Assembly: GCA_003583745.1 (NCBI GenBank)
Contig: QXPY01000012.1
Coordinates: 62,001 to 126,000, forward strand
Direction of reading: 5' to 3'
Length of the DNA stretch: 64,000 nucleotides
Origin: Rhodocyclales bacterium GT-UBC
GTDB taxonomy: Bacteria; Pseudomonadota; Gammaproteobacteria; Burkholderiales; Rhodocyclaceae
In this document: piece after piece, positions 55,244 to 64,000 of the stretch
Layout: each line of letters starts with the position of its first letter
How positions within the stretch are numbered: the stretch's first letter is position 1
Notes under the pieces: generated by a model
Databases searched by the model: none
What the model was told of the DNA's origin: nothing
Seen by the model: the letters and a program-made list of their open reading frames with translations, nothing else
Made by a program: the position numbers and the translations under genes

Positions 55244-56677
55244 ATGACGCGCCATACCAAGATCGTTGCCACGCTGGGCCCCGCATCCTCCACGCCGGAG
55301 GTTCTCGAACGCATGGTGCAAGCCGGCGTCGACGTCGTCCGGATGAATTTCTCGCACGGCACCGCCGACGACCATAAGGCGCGCGCCGAAGGGATCCGCG
55401 CCGCCGCCGCCAAGTTCGGCCGCAACGTCGGCATTCTCGGCGACCTGCAGGGCCCGAAGATTCGCGTCGGCAAGTTCGAAAACGGCAAGATCACCCTGGC
55501 CATCGGCGATGCCTTCATCCTCGACGCCCAATGCCCACTCGGCAACCAGGAACGCGTCGGCCTCGACTACAAGGACCTGCCCAAGGACGTGGTCAATGGC
55601 GACATCCTGCTCCTCGACGACGGTCGCCTGAAACTCGAAGTGACCGGCGTGCGCGGCCAGGAAATCCACACCCGTGTCATCGTCGGCGGCGATCTCTCCA
55701 ACAACAAGGGGATCAACCGCCAGGGCGGCGGCCTGACCGCGCCGGCACTGACCGCCAAGGACATGGACGACATCAAGACGGCCGCCCAGATCGGTGTCGA
55801 TTTCGTTGCCGTCTCCTTCCCGAAAAGCGCCGCCGACATGTACATGGCGCGCCAACTGTTGCGCGCCGCCGGCAGTTCCGCCGTACTGATCGCCAAGATC
55901 GAGCGCGTCGAAGCCGTCGAAAACCTGGCCGAAATCCTCGACGCCTCGGATGGCGTGATGGTGGCCCGTGGCGACCTTGCCGTCGAAGTCGGCGACGCCG
56001 CCGTCCCCGCCCTGCAAAAGAAGATGATCCGCATGGCGCGCGACATGAACAAGCTGACCATCACCGCAACGCAGATGATGGAATCGATGATCTCCTCGCC
56101 GGTTCCGACCCGCGCCGAGGTTTCCGACGTCGCCAATGCCGTGCTCGACGGCACCGACGCGGTGATGCTGTCGGCCGAAACCGCCGCCGGCAAGTACCCG
56201 GTGGAAACGGTCGAGTCAATGGCGCGCATCTGCGTCGAAGCCGAACGCTCGGCCGAAGTGACGCTCGACCGCGAATTCCTCGACCGCGTGTTCACCCGCA
56301 TCGACCAGTCGATCGCCATGGCGGCGATCTGGACGGCCCACCACCTCAAGGTCAAGGCCATCGCCGCATTGACCCAGTCGGGCTCGACCGCCTTGTGGAT
56401 GAGCCGGATGAACTGCGGCGTGCCGATCTACGCGCTGACCCCGGATGCCGAATCGGTCGGCCGCATGGTCCTTTATCGCGGCGTTTGTCCGCTGTCGATG
56501 AAACAGCAGCACACCGACCGCGACCTGCTGCTGGCCGAAGCCGAGCAACTGCTGATCGACCGCGGCGTGGTCGAAAAAGGCGACCTGATTGCGCTCACTA
56601 TCGGCGAGCCGATCGGCTCGATCGGCGGCACCAACACACTCAAGATCGTCCGGGTCGGCGAGCATCAAATCCTTTAA
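55244..56677 (+). CDS. pyk: Pyruvate kinase
   Basis: A 477-residue enzyme converting phosphoenolpyruvate + ADP to pyruvate + ATP. N-terminal TKIVATLGPASSTPEVLERM and VVRMNFSHG, catalytic AKIERVEAVENLAEIL with the active lysine, MVARGDLAVEVG, and ATQMMESMISSPVPTRAEVS. GAGGAAAAAA precedes the ATG. Fifth in the epd-to-fba array. Confidence 0.97.
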   Translation: MTRHTKIVATLGPASSTPEVLERMVQAGVDVVRMNFSHGTADDHKARAEGIRAAAAKFGRNVGILGDLQGPKIRVGKFENGKITLAIGDAFILDAQCPLGNQERVGLDYKDLPKDVVNGDILLLDDGRLKLEVTGVRGQEIHTRVIVGGDLSNNKGINRQGGGLTAPALTAKDMDDIKTAAQIGVDFVAVSFPKSAADMYMARQLLRAAGSSAVLIAKIERVEAVENLAEILDASDGVMVARGDLAVEVGDAAVPALQKKMIRMARDMNKLTITATQMMESMISSPVPTRAEVSDVANAVLDGTDAVMLSAETAAGKYPVETVESMARICVEAERSAEVTLDREFLDRVFTRIDQSIAMAAIWTAHHLKVKAIAALTQSGSTALWMSRMNCGVPIYALTPDAESVGRMVLYRGVCPLSMKQQHTDRDLLLAEAEQLLIDRGVVEKGDLIALTIGEPIGSIGGTNTLKIVRVGEHQIL

Positions 56678-56719
56678 AATAGTGCAATTAGCTAAACACG
56701 TTACCGAACAGGAGTTCCC

Positions 56720-57784
56720 ATGCCGCTCGTCTCCATGCGCCAACTGCTCGACCATGCCGCCGAAAACGGCTACGGTCTGCCCGCTTTCAACGTCAATAAC
56801 ATGGAACAGGTCTGGGCCATCTGCGAAGCCGCCAGCCAGATCGACGCCCCAGTCATCATGCAAGCCTCGGCCGGCGCCCGCAAATACGCCGGCGAAGCCT
56901 TCCTGCGCCACCAGATCCTGGCTGCGCTGGAAGCCTATCCCAACCTGCCCATCGTCATGCACCAGGACCACGGCCAAAGCCCGGCCGTCTGCATGGCGGC
57001 AATCAAGTCCGGCTTCACTTCGGTGATGATGGACGGTTCGCTGGAAGCCGACGGCAAGACCACCGCCTCCTACGAATACAACGTGGCCGTTTCCAAGGAA
57101 GTGGTCAAGTTCTCGCATTCGATCGGCGTCTCGGTCGAAGCCGAACTCGGCGTGCTCGGATCGCTGGAAACCATGATGGGCGACAAGGAAGACGGCCACG
57201 GCGCCGAAGGCCTGATGACCCGCGAGCAATTGCTCACCGACGTTGAGCAGGCAGCCGACTTCGTCAAGCAAACCAACTGCGACGCGCTGGCCATCGCCAT
57301 CGGCACCAGCCACGGCGCCTACAAGTTCACCAAGAAGCCGACCGGCGACATTCTCGCCATCGACCGCATCGCCGAAATCCACGCCCGCATCCCGAATACC
57401 CACCTGGTGATGCATGGTTCCTCCAGCGTGCCGCAGGAACTGCTCGCCGAAATCCGCGAATTCGGCGGCGACATGAAGGAAACCTACGGCGTACCGGTCG
57501 AGGAGATCGTCAAGGGCATCAAGCACGGCGTGCGCAAGGTCAATATCGACACCGACATCCGTCTGGCGATGACCGGCGCCGTTCGCCGCTACATGTTCGA
57601 GAACCCCTCCAAGTTCGACCCGCGCGACTTCCTGAAGCCGGCCCGCGAAGCCGCCAAGAAGATCTGCCTGGCCCGTTTCGAAGCCTTCGGCTGCGCCGGC
57701 CAGGCAAGCAAGATCAAGCCGATTTCGCTGGACAAGATGGCCGAACGCTACGCCAAGGGCGAACTGAACCAGATCGTCAAATAA
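56720..57784 (+). CDS. fba: Fructose-bisphosphate aldolase class II, CbbA type
   Basis: The 354-residue zinc-dependent aldolase starts [20 protein letters not shown] like the Calvin-cycle subtype. Zinc ligands are in [10 protein letters not shown] and [17 protein letters not shown]; substrate loops are HGSSSVPQE and [12 protein letters not shown]. It splits or forms fructose-1,6-bisphosphate (and in the Calvin cycle sedoheptulose-1,7-bisphosphate). AGGAG 6 bases before the ATG; a strong terminator closes the array. Confidence 0.97.
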   Translation: MPLVSMRQLLDHAAENGYGLPAFNVNNMEQVWAICEAASQIDAPVIMQASAGARKYAGEAFLRHQILAALEAYPNLPIVMHQDHGQSPAVCMAAIKSGFTSVMMDGSLEADGKTTASYEYNVAVSKEVVKFSHSIGVSVEAELGVLGSLETMMGDKEDGHGAEGLMTREQLLTDVEQAADFVKQTNCDALAIAIGTSHGAYKFTKKPTGDILAIDRIAEIHARIPNTHLVMHGSSSVPQELLAEIREFGGDMKETYGVPVEEIVKGIKHGVRKVNIDTDIRLAMTGAVRRYMFENPSKFDPRDFLKPAREAAKKICLARFEAFGCAGQASKIKPISLDKMAERYAKGELNQIVK

Positions 57785-57806
57785 TCGACTTTTTTTGGTA
57801 CATTCG

Positions 57807-57830
57807 AAGGCCGCTTTCAGCGGCCTTTTT
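57807..57830 (+). terminator. Terminator after fba
   Basis: AAGGCCGCT / AGCGGCCTT stem, TTC loop, then a T-run. A T-rich stretch (57790-57796) precedes it. Confidence 0.9.
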
Positions 57831-57847
57831 CATTTCGAGTCAGCCCC

Positions 57848-59140
57848 GTGGAATTTACCCAACACCCGCTCCGCCAGCGCCTCAACGACGAGGTGCACAC
57901 CCGCCCGCCGATCCCGCTCGAAGCGCCGGCCCTGGTCAGCTATTTCGCCTTCATTCATGACGAAACGAACCCGGTCAGCGAGCGCAGCCATATCGGCATG
58001 CTCTACGAGCGCATGGGCCTGCCGGTCGAGCCCAGCGCCGAAGCGGCACACCTGATCATCGACGGCGGCGCTTTCCAGCTCAAATGGGAGCAGCACGGCG
58101 AGTTCTCGACCTACACCTTCTTCACCCGGCCCAAGCAGGCGGCGCAGACCGGCGAAACCGCACTCGACGCCGTGCCGGCCGACTGGGTACAAGGCATTCC
58201 CGGCCAGGTGATTGCCGCTACCCATGTCGAACTGCTCGCCGCCGGCTCGGTCAGCCCGGAAGAGATGGTCGCTCGCCAAGCCACCAAGGGCGACACCAAC
58301 ATCATCTCGCTGATTGCCGGGCAGGCCGCCTGGGTATTCACCGATTTCCGCATCCATGAAGGTTTCTCGCGCTTCACGGTGATCGACGAAAGCATGGGCA
58401 AGCTGCGCACCGGCCGGATCATCCAGCGCATCCTCGAAATCGAGACCTACCGGGTGATGGCGCTGCTCGCCTTCCCGGTCGCCAAGTCGGTCAGCAAGCT
58501 GCTCAACCGGGCCGAGGCCCAACTGGCGGCCCTGATCGACCGCATGGTTTCGGCCGCCAATCCGCAAGACGAACGCGCCGTGCTGGCCGATCTGACCAAA
58601 CTGGCCGCCGAAGTCGAGCACTCGGTGGCCAGTACCAATTTCCGCTTCGGCGCCGCGGCGGCCTATTACAGCATCGTCCAGCAACGCATCGTCGACCTCA
58701 AGGAGACCCGCGTTTCCGGCTACCCGACGATCAAGGGCTTCATGGAACGCCGCCTGGCCCCCGCCCTCAACACCTGTGCCGCCATTTCCCGCCGCCAGGA
58801 AGATCTCTCGGCGCGAATCGCCCGCACCAGCCAGTTGCTGCGCACCCGCGTCGATATCGAACTGGAACGCCAGAACCAGGCGGTGCTCTCGCAGATGAAC
58901 CGCCGGGCCAAACTGCAGCTGCGCCTGCAGGAAACGGTGGAAGGCCTGTCCGTCGTCGTGCTGACCTACTACGGCTCGCAACTGGTGCAATACCTGGCCA
59001 AGGGCAGCAAGGAACTGCATCACCTCAACACCGACGTGATCACCGCGGTATCGATCCCGCTGATCGCCGGGCTGGTCGCCTGGGGCACGCAGCGGATGCG
59101 GCGCAAACTGGCCGCTGAAGAAGGCGGTCACGCCGACTAA
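57848..59140 (+). CDS. DUF3422 family membrane protein
   Basis: The 430-residue protein starts [20 protein letters not shown], the characteristic beginning of DUF3422. A helical, probably coiled-coil region (about 230-370) is followed by two C-terminal hydrophobic segments ([18 protein letters not shown] and [20 protein letters not shown]), so it is anchored in the inner membrane with a large cytoplasmic part. This architecture recalls CorA-like or Bax-inhibitor-unrelated membrane proteins, but no function is established. Start is GTG at 57848. Confidence 0.88.
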   Translation: MEFTQHPLRQRLNDEVHTRPPIPLEAPALVSYFAFIHDETNPVSERSHIGMLYERMGLPVEPSAEAAHLIIDGGAFQLKWEQHGEFSTYTFFTRPKQAAQTGETALDAVPADWVQGIPGQVIAATHVELLAAGSVSPEEMVARQATKGDTNIISLIAGQAAWVFTDFRIHEGFSRFTVIDESMGKLRTGRIIQRILEIETYRVMALLAFPVAKSVSKLLNRAEAQLAALIDRMVSAANPQDERAVLADLTKLAAEVEHSVASTNFRFGAAAAYYSIVQQRIVDLKETRVSGYPTIKGFMERRLAPALNTCAAISRRQEDLSARIARTSQLLRTRVDIELERQNQAVLSQMNRRAKLQLRLQETVEGLSVVVLTYYGSQLVQYLAKGSKELHHLNTDVITAVSIPLIAGLVAWGTQRMRRKLAAEEGGHAD

Positions 59141-59146
59141 GCGCAC

Positions 59147-59183
59147 AGTCGGCTCCGGTCTATCGCAAAGACCGGGGCCGACT
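59147..59183 (+). terminator. Terminator-like hairpin between DUF3422 and purC
   Basis: 15-base arms AGTCGGCTCCGGTCT and AGACCGGGGCCGACT with one mismatch and a 7-base loop. Followed by AATTTATAAT rather than a T-run. Confidence 0.6.
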
Positions 59184-59187
59184 AATT

Positions 59188-59193
59188 TATAAT
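59188..59193 (+). promoter_or_regulatory. Consensus -10 element before purC
   Basis: A perfect TATAAT 28 bases before the purC GTG. The -35 position falls in the right arm of the preceding hairpin and is poor (GCAAAG), so the promoter may depend on an activator or the -10 alone. Confidence 0.4.
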
Positions 59194-59220
59194 GCTCGTT
59201 TTGCTTTCGGGAACCCAGCC

Positions 59221-60153
59221 GTGACCGCTCCTCTTTTCGAATCCACCATCACCAGCCTTCCCCTGATCAACAAGGGCAAGGTCCGCGACATTTACGCGGT
59301 TGACGCCGACAAGCTGCTGATCATCACGACCGACCGCCTGTCCGCCTTCGACGTCATCCTGCCGGACCCGATTCCGCGCAAGGGCGAAGTCCTGCAGGCC
59401 GTCGCCAATTTCTGGTTCGAAAAGCTCGGCCACATCGTCCCCAACCAGTTGACCGGCATCGACCCGGAATCGGTCGTCGCCGAGAACGAGCGCGACCAGG
59501 TGCGCGGCCGCGCCGTCGTCGTCAAGCGCCTGCGTCCGCTGCCGATCGAAGCCGTCGTCCGCGGCTACGTCATCGGTTCCGGCTGGAAGGATTACCAGGA
59601 AACCGGCGCCATTTGCGGCATCAAACTGCCGGCCGGCCTGAAGATGGCGGCCAAGCTGCCGGCACCGATCTTCACCCCGGCCACCAAGGCCGCCGTCGGC
59701 GATCACGATGAAAACGTCTCCTTCGCCACCGCCCAGGCCAACTGCGCCGCCGATCTGGCCGATGCCCTGGCCGGTACCGGCAAGAATGGCGCCGGCCTGG
59801 CCGACGAAGCCCGCCTCGCCGCCATCCGCCTCTATGAAGAAGCCTCGGCCTTTGCCCGTGGCCGCGGCATCATCATCGCCGACACCAAGTTCGAATTCGG
59901 CATCGATGCAGCCGGCACCCTGCACCTTATCGACGAAGCCCTGACCCCGGACTCCTCGCGCTTCTGGCCGGCCGACCAGTACCAGGAAGGCAGCAACCCG
60001 CCCTCCTACGACAAGCAGTACGTCCGCGACTATCTGGAAACCCTGGACTGGGGCAAGGTTGCCCCCGGCCCGAAACTGCCGGCCGAAGTCATCGCGCGAA
60101 CCAGCGCCAAATACATCGAGGCGTATGAACGCCTCACCGGCAAGACTCTCTAA
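59221..60153 (+). CDS. purC: SAICAR synthetase (PurC)
   Basis: A 310-residue ATP-dependent ligase joining CAIR and aspartate in purine synthesis. Motifs: [57 protein letters not shown] and [14 protein letters not shown]. It is of the longer (~300 residue) PurC type. GTG start at 59221. Second purine gene in the window besides purT. Terminator follows. Confidence 0.96.
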   Translation: MTAPLFESTITSLPLINKGKVRDIYAVDADKLLIITTDRLSAFDVILPDPIPRKGEVLQAVANFWFEKLGHIVPNQLTGIDPESVVAENERDQVRGRAVVVKRLRPLPIEAVVRGYVIGSGWKDYQETGAICGIKLPAGLKMAAKLPAPIFTPATKAAVGDHDENVSFATAQANCAADLADALAGTGKNGAGLADEARLAAIRLYEEASAFARGRGIIIADTKFEFGIDAAGTLHLIDEALTPDSSRFWPADQYQEGSNPPSYDKQYVRDYLETLDWGKVAPGPKLPAEVIARTSAKYIEAYERLTGKTL

Positions 60154-60162
60154 GAAAACAAC

Positions 60163-60185
60163 GGGCGGCACTGACCGCCCTTTTT
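60163..60185 (+). terminator. Terminator after purC
   Basis: GGGCGG / CCGCCC stem, CACTGA loop, five T. Confidence 0.88.
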
Positions 60186-60213
60186 CATCCCCCTACGGAT
60201 TCGACTGCCCGCC

Positions 60214-62268
60214 ATGAACACGACCAATCCCCTTCTCGATTTTTCCGACCTTCCCCGTTTCGATACCGTCCAGCCGGAACACGTCAAACCGGCCATCGAG
60301 TCGCTGCTGGCCGACGGCAGGGCGCTGATCGAACGCCTGACCAGCGACAGCACGCCGGCCACCTGGAAAGATTTCGCCGGCGCCCTGTCGGATGGCCTGG
60401 AGCCCTTCGGCCGCGCCTGGGGCGTGGTCGGCCATCTGCATTCGGTCAATGACATCCCGGCCTGGCGCGAGGCCTACAACGAAATGCTGCCGGAGGTTTC
60501 GCGCTTCTACGCCGAACTCGGGCAGAACCTCAAGCTGTTCGACAAGTACAAGGCCCTGCGCGCCAGCCCGGAATACGCCACGCTCAGCGTCGAGCAGAAA
60601 AAGGTGGTCGATAACGAAGTCCGCGACTTCCGCCTGAGCGGTGCCGAATTACCGGAAGACCAGAAGCCGCGCTTCCAGGCCATCATGGAAGAACTGTCGC
60701 AACTCTCGGCCAAGTTTTCCGAGAACGTGCTCGACGCCACCAACGCCTTTGCCGAGATCATTACCGACGAATCCCTGCTCGCCGGCCTGCCCGAGGACGT
60801 CAAGGCCGCCGCCCGCGCCGCCGCCGAAAAAGCCGGTGTCGAAGGCTGGCGTTTCAGCCTGCAAGCGCCTTCCTACGGCCCGGTCATGCAGTACGCCGAC
60901 AACCGCGACCTGCGCGCCCGCATGTACCGCGCCTACGCCACCCGCGCCGCCGAATTCACCGACGGCACCAGCAAGCCGGAATGGGACAACACGCCGGTCA
61001 TGCAGCGCATGCTGACGCTGCGTCAGGAAGACGCCCGGATGCTCGGCTTCAACAATTTCGCCGAAGTCTCCCTGGCCCCCAAGATGGCCGATACGCCGGA
61101 ACAGGTGCTGGCCTTCCTGCGCGAACTGGCGGCCAAAGCCAAGCCCTTTGCCGAAAAGGACATCGCCGAACTGAAAGCTTTCGCCAAGGACGAACTCGGC
61201 CTGACCGACTTCCAGCCCTGGGACGCCGCTTACGTTTCGGAAAAGCTGCTACAAAAACGCTACGCCTTCTCTGAGCAGGAAGTGAAGCAGTATTTCACCG
61301 AACCGAAAGTGCTCGGCGGCCTGTTCAAGGTCATCGAAAGCCTGTTCTCGGTCAAGGTCAAGCCGGACAGTGCGCCGGTCTGGCACGAGGACGTCCGCTT
61401 CTACCGGCTGGAAACGCCGGCCGGCGATCTGGTCGGCCAGTTCTATCTCGATCTTTATGCCCGCGAAACCAAGCGCGGCGGCGCCTGGATGGACGAGGCA
61501 CGCGCCCGGCGCCGGACGGCCGACGGCATCCAGAAGCCGATCGCCTACCTGAATTGCAACTTCGCCCGACCGGTCGGCGACAAGCCCGCCACCTTCACCC
61601 ACGACGAAGTGATCACCCTCTTCCATGAGACCGGCCACGGCCTGCATCACCTGCTGACGCGCGGCGAAGAGCTGGGCGTTTCGGGCATCCACGGCGTCGA
61701 GTGGGATGCCGTCGAACTCCCCTCGCAGTTCATGGAAAACTATTGCTGGGAATGGGAAGTCCTGCAGGACATGACAGCTCACGTCGATACCGGTGCCGCC
61801 CTGCCGCGCGCCCTGTTCGACAAGATGCTGGCCGCCAAGAACTTCCAGGGCGGCATGATGATGGTTCGCCAGCTCGAATTCTCGCTGTTCGACATGCTGC
61901 TGCACTCCAGCTTCGACCCGGCCGGCCCGAAGCGCATCAACGACCTGATCGACGAAGTCCGCCAGGAAGTCGCCGTACTCATTCCACCAGCCTGGCACCG
62001 CTTCCCGAACAGCTTCTCGCATATTTTCGGCGGCGGCTACGGCGCCGGCTATTTCAGCTACAAGTGGGCGGAAGTGCTGTCGGCCGATGCCTATGCCGCC
62101 TTCGAAGAAGCCGGCAGCCCCTTCGATCCGACGGTCGGCCAGCGCTTTCTCGACGAAATTCTGTCGGTCGGCGGCTCGCGCCCGGCCATCGAATCGTTCA
62201 AGGCATTCCGTGGCCGCGAACCGAGCGTCGATGCCCTGCTCCGCCACAGCGGTATGATTGCGGCTTGA
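60214..62268 (+). CDS. prlC: Oligopeptidase A (M3 family)
   Basis: A 684-residue cytosolic zinc metallopeptidase. Active-site TLFHETGHGLHHLL (HExGH), later EWDAVELPSQFMENY with the third zinc ligand, and FGGGYGAGYFSYKWAEVLSA near the end. M3 oligopeptidases degrade short peptides, including cleaved signal peptides. It begins 28 bases after the purC terminator. Confidence 0.96.
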   Translation: MNTTNPLLDFSDLPRFDTVQPEHVKPAIESLLADGRALIERLTSDSTPATWKDFAGALSDGLEPFGRAWGVVGHLHSVNDIPAWREAYNEMLPEVSRFYAELGQNLKLFDKYKALRASPEYATLSVEQKKVVDNEVRDFRLSGAELPEDQKPRFQAIMEELSQLSAKFSENVLDATNAFAEIITDESLLAGLPEDVKAAARAAAEKAGVEGWRFSLQAPSYGPVMQYADNRDLRARMYRAYATRAAEFTDGTSKPEWDNTPVMQRMLTLRQEDARMLGFNNFAEVSLAPKMADTPEQVLAFLRELAAKAKPFAEKDIAELKAFAKDELGLTDFQPWDAAYVSEKLLQKRYAFSEQEVKQYFTEPKVLGGLFKVIESLFSVKVKPDSAPVWHEDVRFYRLETPAGDLVGQFYLDLYARETKRGGAWMDEARARRRTADGIQKPIAYLNCNFARPVGDKPATFTHDEVITLFHETGHGLHHLLTRGEELGVSGIHGVEWDAVELPSQFMENYCWEWEVLQDMTAHVDTGAALPRALFDKMLAAKNFQGGMMMVRQLEFSLFDMLLHSSFDPAGPKRINDLIDEVRQEVAVLIPPAWHRFPNSFSHIFGGGYGAGYFSYKWAEVLSADAYAAFEEAGSPFDPTVGQRFLDEILSVGGSRPAIESFKAFRGREPSVDALLRHSGMIAA

Positions 62269-62289
62269 AATCGGCCAGGGAGAACAACC

Positions 62290-62775
62290 ATGCGTTACCT
62301 CTTATTGCTTTGCCTCGTCGCGATCCATGGCGTAGCCGTCGCCCAGACCTATCGCTGGGTCGACAAAAACGGCCGTACCATCATTTCTGACAGCCCGCCC
62401 CCGGGCCAAGCGAGGAATCTCGCCACTGCCGGCCAGGGTGAAAACAGTGACAGCCAGCCCTTCGCCGTCAAGATCGCCGCCGAGAACTACCCCGTGACGC
62501 TCTACACCTCAGCCGAGTGCGTCGCCGAATGCAAGCAGGCCCGCGAGTTGCTGAACGGGCGGGGCGTGCCTTTCACGGAAAAAATGTTGCAAAGACAGGA
62601 AGACATCGACGAACTCAAGAAAATCGTCGGCGAGGCCTTCGTCCCGACCATCCGGGTCGGCAAACAAAGCAGCCGCGGCTTCGATGCCGGCGCTTACAAC
62701 AATCTGCTCGACCTTGCCGGCTACCCCAAGACGGCCCTGCCGGGTAGCAAACCATCGGGCGGCATGAGCAAGTGA
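62290..62775 (+). CDS. Exported DUF4124-glutaredoxin-like protein
   Basis: 161 residues: signal peptide (MRYLLLLCLVAIHGVAVA, cleavage near AQ|TYRW), a short DUF4124 segment (TYRWVDKNGRTIISDSPPPG) and a glutaredoxin-fold domain (VTLYTSAECVAECKQARELL, cis-proline in FVPTIRVG). The redox site is C-VAE-C, a spacing of three rather than the usual two residues between cysteines, so activity may be altered. A periplasmic thiol role is inferred. It begins 21 bases after prlC, and its stop overlaps the GTG start of xth. Confidence 0.82.
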   Translation: MRYLLLLCLVAIHGVAVAQTYRWVDKNGRTIISDSPPPGQARNLATAGQGENSDSQPFAVKIAAENYPVTLYTSAECVAECKQARELLNGRGVPFTEKMLQRQEDIDELKKIVGEAFVPTIRVGKQSSRGFDAGAYNNLLDLAGYPKTALPGSKPSGGMSK

Positions 62776-63536
62776 AGATCGCTGCCTGGAATGTCAATTC
62801 GCTGAAAGTACGCCTGCCCCACCTGCTCGACTGGCTGGCCGAGGCTCAGCCGGATGCCTTGTGCCTGCAGGAACTGAAACTGGAGGACCACAATTTCCCG
62901 CGTGCCGAGATCGAGGCAGCCGGTTACCAGGTCGCCTTCTCCGGCCAGAAAACCTACAACGGCGTGGCCCTGCTCGCCCGCCAGCCCATCGAGAATGTGC
63001 TGATCGGCAATCCGCACTTCCCCGACGAACAGAAGCGCCTGATCACCGGCACCGTCGGCGACACCCGCATTGTTTGCGCCTACATGCCGAACGGGCAGGA
63101 AGTCGGCTGCGACAAATACGACTACAAGCTGCGCTGGCTCGATGCACTGGCCGTCTGGCTGGAAGAGGAACTGCGGGCGTATCCGAAACTGGCCTTGTGC
63201 GGGGACTACAACATCGCACCGGACGACCGCGACGTGCACGATCCGAAACGTTGGGCCGACGGCATCCTGGTCTCGCCGCCCGAACGGGCGGCCTTCCAGC
63301 GCCTGCTCGGGCTGGGCCTGAGCGACAGCTTCCGCCTCTTCGAACAACCCGAAAAGACCTTCTCGTGGTGGGATTACCGCATGCTCGGCTTCCAGAAAAA
63401 CCTCGGCCTGCGCATCGACCATATCCTGCTCTCGCAAGCACTGGCGGAGAAGTGCACCGCGGCGGGGATCGATCGCGCGCCGCGCAAGCGCGAGCGGCCA
63501 TCCGACCATGCGCCGGTATGGGCAACCCTGTCCTGA
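62772..63536 (+). CDS. xth: Exodeoxyribonuclease III
   Basis: A 254-residue AP endonuclease / 3'-5' exonuclease for base-excision repair. Motifs: KIAAWNVNSLKVRL, LQELKLED (metal glutamate), LCGDYNIAPDDRDVHDP and the catalytic RIDHILLS ... SDHAPVWATL. GTG start at 62772, inside the stop of the preceding gene (GTGA overlap). Confidence 0.95.
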   Translation: MKIAAWNVNSLKVRLPHLLDWLAEAQPDALCLQELKLEDHNFPRAEIEAAGYQVAFSGQKTYNGVALLARQPIENVLIGNPHFPDEQKRLITGTVGDTRIVCAYMPNGQEVGCDKYDYKLRWLDALAVWLEEELRAYPKLALCGDYNIAPDDRDVHDPKRWADGILVSPPERAAFQRLLGLGLSDSFRLFEQPEKTFSWWDYRMLGFQKNLGLRIDHILLSQALAEKCTAAGIDRAPRKRERPSDHAPVWATLS

Positions 63537-63552
63537 CAAATCCTTGCTCGCC

Positions 63553-64000
63553 ATGATCGATCGCCTACAACTGCTCAACCTCTATCCATCCCTGGCCGGG
63601 ATTGGCGAGTCCCGGCTGGCTGCGCTGCTCCAGCCGCAAGGCCTGATGCATATCCCGGCCGGCACTCAGGTCTTCGCCGAGCAGCAGCCTTGTCGAGGTT
63701 TTCCACTGCTCGTCGAAGGCAGCATCAAAGTCGTCAAGCTGGCCAGCAGCGGCCGGGAACTGATGCTTTACCGGGTGCTTCCCGGCGGCTCCTGCATCAT
63801 CAGTTCGAGTTGCCTGCTCGGCCATACCGATTACAACGCGCGCGGCATTGCCGAAACGCCGCTGACCTTGCTGGCCATGCCGGTCCCTCTGTTCTCATCC
63901 TTGATGATCGAGCACGCGCCGTTCCGCGACTTCGTCTTCCACCTTTTTGCCGACCGCATCGGCGAATTGATGCAATTGGTCGAAGAAGTTGCCTTCACCC
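63553..64000 (+). CDS. Crp/Fnr-family regulator, N-terminal part
   Basis: The first 149 codons are present; the gene continues past the right edge. It begins MIDRLQLLNLYPSLAGIGES and contains a cNMP-type beta roll (IPAGTQVFAEQQPCRGFPLL, VEGSIKVVKLASSGRELMLY, then CIISSSCLLGHTDYNARGIA) leading into the dimer helix (FVFHLFADRIGELMQLVEEV). The helix-turn-helix lies outside the window. It lacks an FNR-type cluster of four cysteines at the N-terminus. It starts 16 bases after xth. Ligand unknown. Confidence 0.85.
   Translation, partial: MIDRLQLLNLYPSLAGIGESRLAALLQPQGLMHIPAGTQVFAEQQPCRGFPLLVEGSIKVVKLASSGRELMLYRVLPGGSCIISSSCLLGHTDYNARGIAETPLTLLAMPVPLFSSLMIEHAPFRDFVFHLFADRIGELMQLVEEVAFT

Overview
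The window is a high-GC, gene-dense chromosomal segment of a betaproteobacterium. The closest fit by gene content is Rhodocyclaceae (Dechloromonas/Azonexus-like): a CbbA-type class II aldolase, Epd, DUF3422, a PEP-CTERM protein, several chemoreceptors, many c-di-GMP proteins, a phasin and a two-domain PPK2. The family assignment is inference, as no rRNA lies in the window. I see no phage, IS element, CRISPR array or plasmid gene. The only RNA gene found is an initiator tRNA (19055-19130).

Layout. (1) 1-7330: envelope and lipid genes, mostly on the minus strand. These are a glycosyltransferase cut by the window edge, DgkA, and a five-gene run GT39 > PAP2 phosphatase > LpxH-like phosphoesterase > GT4 > Cys-rich small protein. 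A plus-strand porin and a stand-alone cyclic-nucleotide-binding protein lie between them. (2) 7409-10479: purT, a PEP-CTERM protein and a glycine-zipper protein. (3) 10480-15927: a complete Bts-type pyruvate-sensing unit, with BtsR-like regulator, BtsS-like kinase and CstA/BtsT-family transporter. Triple 21-bp-spaced direct repeats precede the transporter and also a YidB-like gene. (4) 16078-18995: two chemoreceptors, one broken by an in-frame stop. (5) 19353-25934: the phosphate operon pstSCAB-phoU-phoB-phoR, with a PHO box in front and a terminator behind. (6) 26004-29290: an Ala/Lys-rich protein, rpiA, a phasin behind a second PHO box, and a patatin. (7) 29295-38896: signalling genes. These include an EAL-CBS-GGDEF protein, a CheA-like kinase with CheY and CheX, a chemoreceptor with a PHO-box-like promoter, and a hemerythrin-PAS-CRP fusion. 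(8) 38904-46442: NrfJ-like protein, YggX, argA, two-domain PPK2, rsmE, a thioredoxin-like protein and a PAS-GGDEF-EAL protein. (9) 46478-57830: central carbon metabolism, fbp, tkt, gap, epd, pgk, a DapB-like gene, pyk and fba. (10) 57848-64000: DUF3422, purC, prlC, a glutaredoxin-like protein, xth and the start of a Crp/Fnr regulator.

How it fits together. The main non-obvious content is regulatory. Four sites share the same geometry: two TGTCAC-like halves 11 bp apart, followed 10 bp later by a weak -10 of the form TANNNT. They precede pstS, an OprB-like porin, a phasin and a chemoreceptor. This suggests a PhoB regulon joining phosphate uptake, outer-membrane transport, PHA granules and taxis. 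Separately, two sets of three ACCGTTCG-like repeats, spaced exactly 21 bp, look like binding sites for the encoded BtsR-like regulator. Several signalling proteins have unusual architectures, notably the hemerythrin-PAS-CRP protein at 37124-38896.
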